From Dendrobium chrysotoxum (lineage: Eukaryota; Streptophyta; Magnoliopsida; Asparagales; Orchidaceae), in assembly GCA_019925795.1 (NCBI GenBank), contig CM034312.1:87733528-87797527 (forward strand): 64,000 nucleotides of DNA, read 5' to 3'. Shown one piece after another: positions 43,601 to 52,466 of the stretch. Under the pieces are notes generated by a model that worked only from the letters and a program-made list of their open reading frames with translations, did no database searches and was not told the origin of the DNA. The first letter of the stretch is position 1. Every line of letters starts with the position of its first letter. The translations under genes were made by a program, and so were the position numbers.

Positions 43601-45833
43601 ATATGAACAAGATTTATATGAAGCTGTTCAGGCCCTAAAACAGTGGGAGTACTATTTGTTAAATCTAGACTTCGTTTTATGAAGCGATCACAAGGCATTA
43701 CAATACATAAACAGTCAGCAAAATTTAAACCGCATGCATTTTAGGTTGGTGCTATTTTTGTAGCGCTTAACCTTCATATTAAAACATAAATCAGGCTCGA
43801 AAAACAGGGTAGACGCCTTTAGCCGCAGGCCAGCTTTATTAACTCAATTGCAAACTGAAATCACTAGTTTAGTATGTTTAAAAGAGCTGTATGATTCTGA
43901 TAAAGATTTCAGCAAAATCCGTCGAGCCTGTAGATCAAATAGCAGGAGGTCTGAGTATTTCATACGGCATGGATATTTATTCAAAAGCAACTTGCTTTGC
44001 ATTCTGAATCTTCTTGGAGACAACAATTGATAAAAGAAATTCATAGTAGCGGACTTTCAGCTCCTGTAGGCTGGGAAAAGACTTTTGGTCAACTTCAGCT
44101 CCATTTTTTTTGGCCTCACTTACGCCGAGATGTGGCATGATTGGTTGAAAGGTGTCTTATTTGTCAAATATACAAAGGTGGCAGCCAAAACACTAGCTTG
44201 TACATGCCATTGCCCATTCCCACCATTTGAGAAGATTTAAGCGTTGATTTTGTTTTGGGATTACTGTGAACCAAGCAAGGAAATGATTCTGTCGTAATTG
44301 TTGTGGACAGGTTTTAAAAAATGCTCCCAACATTGCTCGCTTGTTCTTTAGTGAAATTGTTCGTCTTCATGGACTCTTCAGATGCCTTACTTCTGACAGA
44401 GACGTTAAATTTATCAGCCATTTTTGGAGAGATTTATGGAAGCGATTGCATACCAACCTCAATCTCAACTCGGCATATCATCCTCAATCGAATGGCCAAA
44501 CTGAGGTGGTCAATTGAACACTTGGCAATACGTTACGATGTTTAGTGCAGGATCACCCAAAATTATGGGATGAATTTCTAGGACAAGCTGAATTTGTTTA
44601 TAATACTATGCCTAATCGCTCTACGAGCCACTGCCGCTTTTGCATTGTTTATACAAAAACTCCAAATGATACATTGGATATTGTAGTGCTTCCAAAATGG
44701 AAAAACCATGCTGCTGTCCAGTTGAGCGATAATTTTGCTAGCCTCTTTACTGATGTTCGCGACAAGTTTATGGAGTCCAATGACACTTATCAACTTGCAG
44801 CAGCCGCTCACCGCCGTGCCTAAATATTCAATCCAGGTGACTTAGCTATGGTCCATATGAGGCGCGAGCATTTTTCCACCAGCTTCCCGCAAAATAGGGC
44901 CAATTCCAATTTTATAGAAAATCAATGACAACGCCTATGTCGTTAATTTGTCTCATGAGTACAATATATCATCCACTTTCAATGCCTCTTATTGAAAAAT
45001 GAATCCCAGACTCCGTGTAAGGATGTTTCCTTTGGCATACTACCACCCCATTCTCCTTGATTTCATGGTTCAAAGCCCTCCTAAGTTTGTTGATTGGGTC
45101 CAATGGTTGAACTTGGATTGGCAGAACCATAGGAGTTTTGATTAGGTTTACCTTCATTTCTCCCTGTGCCTTCTAAATAACAATGTCCATTCTAAAATGC
45201 AATATATATTTTAATAGAGAGTGTTCTGTGCCTACTGGCGGGAGTGTTATTGACTATGGCTTAGGTCTATGAGAAACAAACCATAGTCAGCAGGGTATGA
45301 TAAAACATTTGAGAAGCTTCAAAACAACATGCTCCTCGAAGCCCTCTACATCCAAGTTAAATCAAAACACAAACAAGAGTCTCACCTTCAGAACTCTCAG
45401 TAATTTTTCCGTCAATCTATCTGACTCAAGAACATTGATCTTGGTGTTGGCATTTTGATGCTTTCATTGAGATATGATAGGAACGGGTAAGCAAAGACCT
45501 ATAGATCAAGTGTCAAGGCCATCTTCTTCTTATTCTGTAAGGATTTTTAGCCTACTACTCGTGAATGCTCTGGCGCCGCTTCTTCGACTCAAGCCTAATT
45601 GAATGATCTTTTAGCTTCATGTTAGATAACTTTCACAACTATTCGTGTATAGCCGGCCCCGAACTGCTGTAGCAGCTCTTGAATTTTTCCAGAATGGAAA
45701 CTTTATTGAACTGCCTTGTGAGACTATTCTTTCACCATTAAAACTGAACTCATTATCTTTGTCATCGCAGGAAGTTACTTCAGTGCTGATGGCCAATGGT
45801 GTACCACATGATAAAATTTTGAAGAACTTTTAA
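28100..45833 (+). CDS. pKIWI502-like chloroplast FAD/NAD(P)-binding oxidoreductase (5 exons, 297 aa)
   Basis: Spliced CDS: 28100..28653, 32244..32343, 32432..32527, 32610..32690, 45771..45833; 894 nt, in frame, all introns GT-AG. The ATG at 28100 is the first AUG of this frame; an in-frame TTG at 28046 is not a plausible plant start. The N-terminal 50 residues are Ser/Ala/Pro/Arg-rich, as in chloroplast transit peptides. An FNR-like flavin domain contains GQYLQLRLP at 94..102; the nucleotide-binding domain begins FATGSGISPIRS at about 178..189 (GxGxxP) and continues YYGARNLQRM, PVLSRPDDSW and CGHKAM. Length and C-terminus (HDKILKNF) match the fruit protein pKIWI502 family (Arabidopsis At1g15140-type, about 295 aa); the electron partner is not known to me. 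The last exon codes for 20 residues and lies 13 kb from exon 4. Confidence 0.9.
28654..31327. other. pKIWI502-like intron 1: mostly unrecognised, possible LTR remnant
   Basis: The stretch 29390..30145 is G/A-rich then AT-rich, with a TATAAATAAA-like word on the - strand near 29865 and a CAACA end near 30140. It resembles the decayed non-coding LTRs elsewhere in the window, but no matching ends or duplication were found. No gene is seen. Confidence 0.35.
31328..31590 (+). mobile_element. RTE-type LINE fragment (C-terminus only)
   Basis: Translates in shifting frames to pieces such as RMFRWMSGFTLRD and a VLDLAYVKKDRGRPQK-like stretch, matching the C-terminal part of the LINE at 57499..60345 (RMLRWMSGFTLRD; VLDLTYVKKGRGRPKK). 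It is a short, 5'-truncated and decayed copy. Confidence 0.75.
32244..32343 (+). CDS. pKIWI502-like exon 2
   Basis: Acceptor TTGTGGCAG; completes Ser then PIRSLIESGFSANERPDVRL... NLQRMAYQ; donor at 32344. It carries the second half of the nucleotide-binding motif. Confidence 0.9.
32432..32527 (+). CDS. pKIWI502-like exon 3
   Basis: Phase 0 exon of 32 codons, DRFKNWESLGVKIVPVLSRP to GERGYVQ, after a very short 88-bp intron; donor GTAATA at 32528. Confidence 0.9.
32610..32690 (+). CDS. pKIWI502-like exon 4
   Basis: Phase 0 exon of 27 codons, AVFSRAKQILDASS to CGHKAMTE, after an 82-bp intron. The donor GTTTGC at 32691 is less ideal than the others and opens the 13-kb intron. Confidence 0.9.
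33830..34190. repeat. AT-rich degenerate minisatellite
   Basis: Variants of TTAATTATAATTAATTA repeated for about 350 bp within copy B. Copy A has a shorter AT-rich stretch at the same place. Confidence 0.8.
34290..34715 (+). repeat. Hairpin array of copy B
   Basis: Five units of ACACGCTTTCTTAAGCGTGG type, near 34315, 34430, 34500, 34605 and 34682, each followed by TGGG. CACGCTT and AAGCGTG pair as a 7-bp stem with a TCTT loop (one unit has a shifted, weaker form). Spacing is irregular, 70..120 bp, and the sequence between units differs. A further stem, TCCCC...GGGGA, follows at 34728. Confidence 0.8.
34790..35760. repeat. CTTGAA-rich cryptically simple stretch of copy B
   Basis: About 1 kb dense in (T)TGAACTTGAA and related words, without strict periodicity. 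The same place is taken by TGCATG/TATG-rich DNA in copy A and GATGA-rich DNA in copy C. Confidence 0.65.
36369..36560. repeat. 71-bp tandem repeat (2.7 copies)
   Basis: Units start ACGCCACCGGATC at 36369, 36440 and 36511. The first two differ at a single base, the third is diverged and cut off. Copy C has a single related unit near 53950. Confidence 0.9.
36640..36930. repeat. 147-bp direct repeat (2 copies)
   Basis: ACCCGCATGGGCCCCGGCG at 36640 and again at 36787, each followed by GATGCTGCGCGGGTCAAT and then a GATAGGAGTnGACA block. Copy C also has two such units (about 54045 and 54150); copy A shows one. Confidence 0.85.
38257..40370. other. pKIWI502-like intron 4, middle: no gene recognised
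   Basis: AT-rich sequence with many TTGAGCCC/GGCTCAA words, probably an old repeat. No domain, inverted repeat or duplication could be established. Confidence 0.4.
40371..45245 (+). mobile_element. Decayed Ty3/Gypsy retrotransposon
   Basis: Gene order gag, protease, RT, RNase H, integrase is readable in pieces on the + strand. Gag: LKGGASAWW near 41165. Protease: LLIDGGCTENVVS near 42005. RT start: PNLPHYRMSPKE near 42610; RT core: MPFGLYNGPSMFMRLMN and FDDMLVF near 42970..43080. RNase H: VETDALAVGIAAVLTQ near 43490 and SDHKALQYINSQQ near 43685. Integrase with a VYNTMPNRST piece near 44600. Motifs resemble the chromovirus side of Gypsy, which is uncertain. A TGTTATGATAG start at 40371 and a TATA word near 40448 may mark the 5' LTR; a matching 3' LTR was not found, so both ends are approximate. 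Confidence 0.8.
41040..45050 (+). pseudogene. Gypsy gag-pol remnant with many stops and frameshifts
   Basis: No frame longer than about 240 codons survives (the longest runs 41959..42687). Stops interrupt gag, RT and integrase, and the aspartic protease site reads DGG rather than the usual D-S/T-G. The element is much older than the two Copia insertions and cannot be functional. Confidence 0.85.
45246..45770. other. pKIWI502-like intron 4, end
   Basis: Possible Gypsy 3' flank followed by native intron. Ends with the acceptor TTTGTCATCGCAG. Confidence 0.4.
45771..45833 (+). CDS. pKIWI502-like exon 5 (last 20 residues)
   Basis: Phase 0: EVTSVLMANGVPHDKILKNF and stop TAA at 45831. The preceding exon ends CGHKAMTE, and the join gives the family's usual C-terminus, which is why I accept such a short, distant exon. 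Confidence 0.88.
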   Translation, partial: EVTSVLMANGVPHDKILKNF

Positions 45834-47836
45834 TCGTCATAGGGATTCTTTCCTTTATCTTTTTTTTTTTTAATTTTTTTTTTATGAAGCCTATTGTAGA
45901 ATAATGGCTATGCGCCACATTTACTGTATATTTGCCTGTTTTGAATTTATAGCAGGTTCATTTGTATCATCAAATTAGTTTCGAGTTATTAAACAAGAAA
46001 AATTCATAATAGCATCTTTTTTTTTTTCTTCATTGTATTCTATATAAATGTTCTTCTGTATTTCCCCCTCGAGTTTTATTCAATTAAGCTCAGCCACACG
46101 CACAACTAACCTTTATAATAAAAAATTTGGACTTTTGAGATAAAGACACATTAAAGGGCCTCTCATATGGAGGACCTAGTTTATATTCGACTATTTGAGG
46201 ATATTCTTTATAAATAGTGCAAGTTGATTCTCTGCTTAGAAATGTGGGAGTATATGGAGTTGCTACAAAAGAATCGAAACATCTTGTATAGAACCCGACA
46301 TATATGCCTGGGTTTATCTCAAGATAATCACACATTCTCTCAAGAAAAACCTGACATTTAAGCCCATTCTTTAAAAGAATTGAATGTGCCAGACCTTTTA
46401 CAAGCGATAGAACAAACGGTTAATAAAATCTCGAGGGCTTCCTAATACAATACAGCTTCTCCGAATTGTATAACAGGTTGCAAAGGCCAAACAAAGAGCT
46501 CAAAACTCTATCGTGCTTTTAGGCATAGCAGGAACAAACGATCCCAATAATTTGAATTGTAATAATATGGCTTTCATGTCAATCTCAATTGATCCAGAAG
46601 AATAAATTTATTCCAGGCTACTCAATACGTATTATTTTCCCCTTATTGTTGGTCTCTTTAATAAAAAAAAAAAACACAACAGCAAGGCTATGATAATGAG
46701 AAAAAGATATAAAGAGAAAGACGAAGAAGAACAACACCCAGGCTATGACTAACTTGATTCAATTTTGTAGTTTACAGCAGGGATTCAAAGGAGCTTCACT
46801 ATACTCATTTGCATTAACAAAACATTATTTTCATGCTACAAAAAAAATTGCTCTATTAGAAGTTATATTAATTTAAAGGACCAAAACTTTTTAGGAGCAT
46901 AAACTATTATGATTAATAATATATAGGATATAATACCCAACAAAAAGCCTTATGGTTTTATAATGCGAGAATTTTGATCAACAATCATCAGTTATCTTTT
47001 CTTAGCTATTCCAGATAAGTAATGTAACAATATGCTTGAAAAAAGTAGCCTTTAAAGGGTGAAATCAAATTTTTTATGGGGAAGTGTGTCTAATTCAAAG
47101 GTGTTTCAAGCAATCAATAGACATTCAATGTTTTAGGCTTGGCCAATTCACTCAGGGAAGATGCATACAATCCACGAGGGTCTCCTACTAAGGCTAGCAT
47201 CTGTACGATGGATGATATTTTGGCGTGTCCACCAGTTGTCCCAAATAGGAATGCCGGAGCTGATGGGCTCATTGGAATGGACCAACGTGGACTAAGACTT
47301 CATTTGGAATAATATGACCACCGCTTTTTCGATATTTTAAAGAAATTTATAGGAAAAAGTTGTAGAAAGCAGTAATAAAACTATGTCCTGTAGAGAAAAA
47401 AGTTTTTATTCCATAGAAAGAAATCATTTCTTAATAAAATTTGAAAATTGAAATTAAATAAACTACAAAAAAAAAAAAATCAAAAGGCAAAATATATAGA
47501 AGCCAATAAACCTTAAAAATAAATTTCCAAAAAAAAAAAAGGCCTAAATGCATTTCAGTCCGATGCCTCCACAATATTAATACATGAAGCACTGCTTTCT
47601 GTTCAACTCAACCAAATCTCTAACAAGCAGTGGCCGAAAACTTCTAAATCAGCATTTATTTCCTCATTTTTTATCAATCAAATGAGCAATTAAGAATATT
47701 GTTTTCGAATGCTCGGTGATCATAACGGTTACATTATTAATCATGCAAACTCCGGCAGATTGAAATTCAAAGCTTTAACAGTTCCAAGTTCCATGAGCAC
47801 AGATGCAGTACTGATTTTAATTAATAACGGATAAAA
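45834..47836. other. Region between two convergent genes: no gene recognised
   Basis: Holds the 3' ends of the pKIWI502-like gene (+) and the glucose transporter gene (-). Poly-T and poly-A runs are frequent. No RNA gene or clear mobile element is visible. Confidence 0.5.
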
Positions 47837-48019
47837 TTAAAGTGGAGGATTAAGAGCCAACTCAATCTCCTCTAAAGACCGGCCCTTCGTCTCAACTACA
47901 TTACCTGCTATGTAAAGAACAGCCAGGAGACAAACCGTTGAAAATCCCAAGTAGACAATGCTTATACCAAACTTGTTCACAACACTCAAGAAGAAGAGAC
48001 CAATCAAAAAGTTGGAAAT
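47837..48019 (-). CDS. pGlcT-like last exon (60 residues and stop)
   Basis: Acceptor TTCCTCTTACAG ends at 48020 on the - strand. Two hydrophobic segments, FLIGLFFLSVV and VYLGFSTVCLLAVLYIAG, are the final membrane helices. The Met codon upstream lies in the intron and is not a start. Confidence 0.9.
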   Translation of the reverse strand: MSNFLIGLFFLSVVNKFGISIVYLGFSTVCLLAVLYIAGNVVETKGRSLEEIELALNPPL

Positions 48020-51000
48020 CTGTAAGAGGAACAAAATCATTACTTAAATTTTAATGGTTCAGTAGGTACACAGTCAAACCAAGAAGGGAAAAAAAAAGAG
48101 ACCATATGTTACAATATACAGTGATGTACCGTGCAATACCAGCTCAAATAAAGTACTCTTTCCCAGCGAATAACGGAAAAAGAGAAAAAACTATCACAAC
48201 ATCTCATGGATGACAAAGAGTCGCAATCTGTGAGAAATATTAAGAAACTAGTTTTTGATATAGGGCAAACGAGATCACTCATTAGATTAATGATTATGGT
48301 TTAATTTCATGACAATTAATTATATCACATTGCTCAAGAAGAGGCCGGTCATGTGAATTTGAAGAGTACATTTTGAATGCAAGCTCCTAACTTGGAGTGA
48401 TAACAATAAACTAAAATTAAGAATTTAAGATAAGTAATCAACTATTTAGTTGAATTCTTCAAATTGGGAAAAAAATGCTAGTTTCTGAGAATCAAGGAGG
48501 CCGCCAATATATAGTCCTTAGATAAGTTTTTATAGAGGAAATTTTGATGTATTTCTTTGTGTATTTCCCTACTTTCTTTAGCACGTCATGCATTATTTAT
48601 ATCACATTGCTCAAGAAGAAAAAGCTTTTGATCTCTTACGAAACTTGTGCTCTATGTGTTAGTGCTACTAGCTTTCAGATTAATTTATGAATTAACCATA
48701 TATAAGTTTTGCGAACCCTATCATATCTCTTTCCCTCTCTAAACTTGTTCTCCTACATCTCCACCAAATTCTTAAAGCTTTAAACCACCTCAACTTAATA
48801 AACTGAGCTATATCGATTCCATAAAACCCTAACCCATGCTATCCACCTATTATGACAAATCCATACAAAAAATTCATAAGTTTCCATCTACATATCCAAT
48901 TAACCTAAAATTACCTTTGTCAATAGCATCCCAAACCCTAATTTGGTGATCTCACCCAAAAATTCTAAACTAGTCAACATTTTGCCTTAAAACTTTCACC
49001 TTTCACCACCTCTATATCAACCTTGAAACCTACTAACCATCTTGCCTTCAACTGGTATGAAAGGCAAACAAATTCAAAACTCCATAATATTTTGTCCTGA
49101 GAGGAAAAATCAACGGCTTAAAGAGATTCCAACAAATTCTTAAAGGCTCGATAATTTTCGCTTCTTTTGCATTATCATTTTTGCATTAGAAGAATAATTA
49201 GGGAAAGAAATCATGATAATTATCTACTTGAATTTAAAATAACATGATTGGAGGAGCTTTCTTAAAATAACTCTTTTCTTTTATGAAAGAGATTTCAAAT
49301 TCAAAATTATTTAAATTTGAAATCTTTTGACTTTCCAAATTTACAAAAATTTATATTAGGAAAGTAATGAATGTTTGGTTTTAAAATTTTGGAGCCAAGG
49401 GTGAGGGGGGGATGGTGGCTGGCGGCTAGGAAGGTAGTGGGCCGGTGGTTGGGTGGGGGAAGGGTTCAGCCAAAGGTTGGGGAAAGTGGAGGCCGGCGGC
49501 TTGGTGTAGGTGGTTGGGCCGAGAGGTGAAGGATTGAGGGAAGAGGAATGGTATCAGAGTGAGATGAAGGTGGCGGCTAGGGGAGAAGGAGGAGAGGGAG
49601 TCGATGGAGAAGATAAACCATGAGCCCGGACGCTTCCTGTGGCTGATGGGTAATACTTTGCCCTCACCTAGGGACTACAAACCACGAGTCCGAATGCTTT
49701 CTGCGGCTGGTGGGTAGTACGTTGCCCTCACCTAGAGACTTCAACTCTCATAAGAACTCTCAAAGCTCTTAAGAATAAAGTGCATAATTTTCTCTTAATA
49801 ATCATCCATCCCCTCAAAAAAAAGAGGGGGCTATAAATAACCAAAATACAATAATAAGACAAATGACAAAATGACAAAAATGCCCCCTGGGGCCACATAT
49901 GCCTACTTCCTCAAGTGAGGGTAAAAATGAAAAAATGCATAAATCAATCAAAATACAAATAATAACTCAAAATAAAGTGGTACAATCATGGCCATCGATC
50001 TTCGACTCCTCCTCTGATAACCTTTCACGGTCGGATGTCCTCATCATTCTCCTGGGGTGGTAAAAGAGCTCGATTCTGTCGAGTACGCATCCCGGGAATG
50101 CAACGAAGCTCTGATACAAAAATGATGTAGAACCAAGCTAGCCATGATTGTGATGAGATTATTGATTTAATAGAGTTGTCAATTACGATCTCTCAATTAA
50201 GGAAATAGCCAAATAGGAATTAAATCAAATCCCAAATCTGAGGTTAATTTGGAGTAATTGATTGAGAGACTTAATTGGGAGGAGCAAAAGGGAAAGGGAG
50301 AGAGGGAGCGGCCGGCCCCTTTTATGTGGACTTGATTGGAGTGTTTTCTGACTTGCCAATCCTAGGCTATCAATTATGGGAGGGGAAATTAAGGCCAATC
50401 ACCCATTAAATTCAAATTGGCATGATTAGGGGAGGTTTCCTAATATAACTCATGTTATTTTAGGAAAGGGATTTCAGATTTTAAATAAATTAAAATCTGA
50501 TTTGAAAACCTTCATAATTTAAAATACGCTAATTATGAAAAATAGTGACTATGCGTTTAAAATTTAAAATTTGAAATCAAAGAGGAGAGGTGGGGTGTTT
50601 AATAACTTGTTAATTTTGGAATATTAATTAGGGAAAGAAATCATGATAATTATCTATTTGAATTTAAAATAACATGATTGGCTTTCCTAACATAACTCTT
50701 TTCTTTTAGAAAATAAATTTCAAATTCAAAATTCTTTAAATTTGAAATCTTATGACTTTCCAAATTTACAAGAATTTATATTAGGAAAGTAATGAATGCT
50801 TGGTTTTGAAATTTTGGAGCCAAGGGGAGGGGGGGATGGTGGCCGGCGGCTAGGAAGGTAGTGGGACCGGTGGTTGGGTGGGGGAAGGGTTCGGACAAAG
50901 GTTTGGGAAAGTGGAGGCCGGCGACTTGGTGGAGGTGGTTAGGCCGAGAGGTGAAGGATTGAGGGAAGAGGAATGGTATCAGAGCGAGATTGATGCAGTC

Positions 51001-52390
51001 AAGTAAACCTCCAACCACGTGGGAGAAACTCAAAATGCAAATTACAAAACACCAATTATACTTTAAGATAAAACACAATAAATTCCAAAACAAGTTGGAA
51101 AACAACTTTTAAAACATGACATAAGCAAATTACAACTTATATGAACATGACTCAATGACAACCTAAAGAAGCTTGAGAAGAAAGATACAAGTGGCGTCGA
51201 TCTTGCGGAGAGAAGAAAGAGGTAAGAAACCAAGACGAAGATAAAGAGAGGACAAGCTCGCAAGCTTTCCCAAGAAGAAGAGAAATGGAACAAGCTCGCA
51301 AGCTTTTCCAAGAAGAAAAACCCTCAGGTTTTGTCCAAAAATTTCTCACATAGCACATTTTATGCATAAAAACACCTCATATTTATAAGAGAAAAGGGGC
51401 CAGCCAATATCCAAAACCTACCTCCAACCTATCCAATCAGAATAGGGGAAATGGAAGGCCAGCAGGCATCCAGAAACAGCAACCGAAAAGCCACACAGGA
51501 AATCGGAAAAAGGCAGCCACGGGAGACAGGAACGGAACCACAGGGAACTGAAATAGCCAATTAAAAAGGAAGGAACCAACCACGGGAAAAGGAATAGGCT
51601 ACACAGGGAATCGGAACAGACAGCTAAGGGTGAAGGAACCGGACACAGAAAAAGGAGCCAGGAGGAAAAATCGAAAGGCCACAGAGAAAAGAAAAGGCAA
51701 AATTCCACTCCACTTAATGAGCTAACCAGAGAAAAACTTTTCATAATAATGAGCTAAAGTATCAGCTCAAGTATTAATGAGCTAAAACCAAGTAGCTCCC
51801 AAAGAAAACAGACCAAAACTGAGCAGCCAAGCCCAAACAAAGAAGCAACCAGCAGCCCAAAGAAATGAATTTATTTTGACCCCCCTTTGCCTACATCAGA
51901 GATGAAGGTGGCGGCTAGGGGAGGAGGAGAGGGAGTCGGTGGAGAAAATAAACCACGAGCCTGGACGCTTCCTGCGGTTGATGGGTAATACTTTGCCCTC
52001 ACCTAGGGACTTTAAACCACGAGCTCAGACACTTTCTGAGGCTGGTGGGTAGTACGTTGCCCTCACCTAGGGACTTCAACTCTCATAAGAACTCTCAAAG
52101 CTCTTAAGAACAAAGTGCAGACTTTTCTCTTAATAATCATCCATCCCCTCAAAAAGAAGAGGGGACTATAAATAGCCAAAATACAATAATAAGACAAATG
52201 ACAAAAGTGTCCCATGAGGTCACATATGCCCTCCCTCAAGTGAGAGTAAAAACAAAAAAAATACATAAATAAATCAAAATATAAATAATAACACAAAATA
52301 AAGTGGTACAATCATGACCGTTGATCTTCGGCTCCTCCTCTGATAAACTTTCACGGTCGGATGTCCTCATCAGTTATATGTATATATATG

Positions 52391-52466
<76 letters not shown>

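Larger units (their letters stand above)
49198..52372 (-). mobile_element. TRIM-like element on the - strand, internal region of 76 bp
   Basis: Two direct copies flank a tiny internal segment. Read on the - strand: 5' LTR 52372..50123 (TGATGAGGACATCC... to CTACATCA, about 1336 bp without the nested insertion), then a primer-site-like TTGTATCAGAGC, a 76-bp internal region ending CAGGAGAA, then a 3' LTR starting TGATGAGGACATCC at 50046 and readable to about 49198, where it is truncated. A TATTTATAG-type TATA box lies in both LTRs on the - strand. No coding capacity. The LTR family is the same as in GUN1 intron 1 (10120..11771). Confidence 0.7.

Noticed and set aside
49545..49560. GGTATCAGAGTG on the + strand read as a primer-binding site
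   Set aside because: The same word occurs at the same position in the other LTR copy (50974..50985), and the LTR promoter runs on the - strand. It is internal to the LTR, not next to an LTR end.
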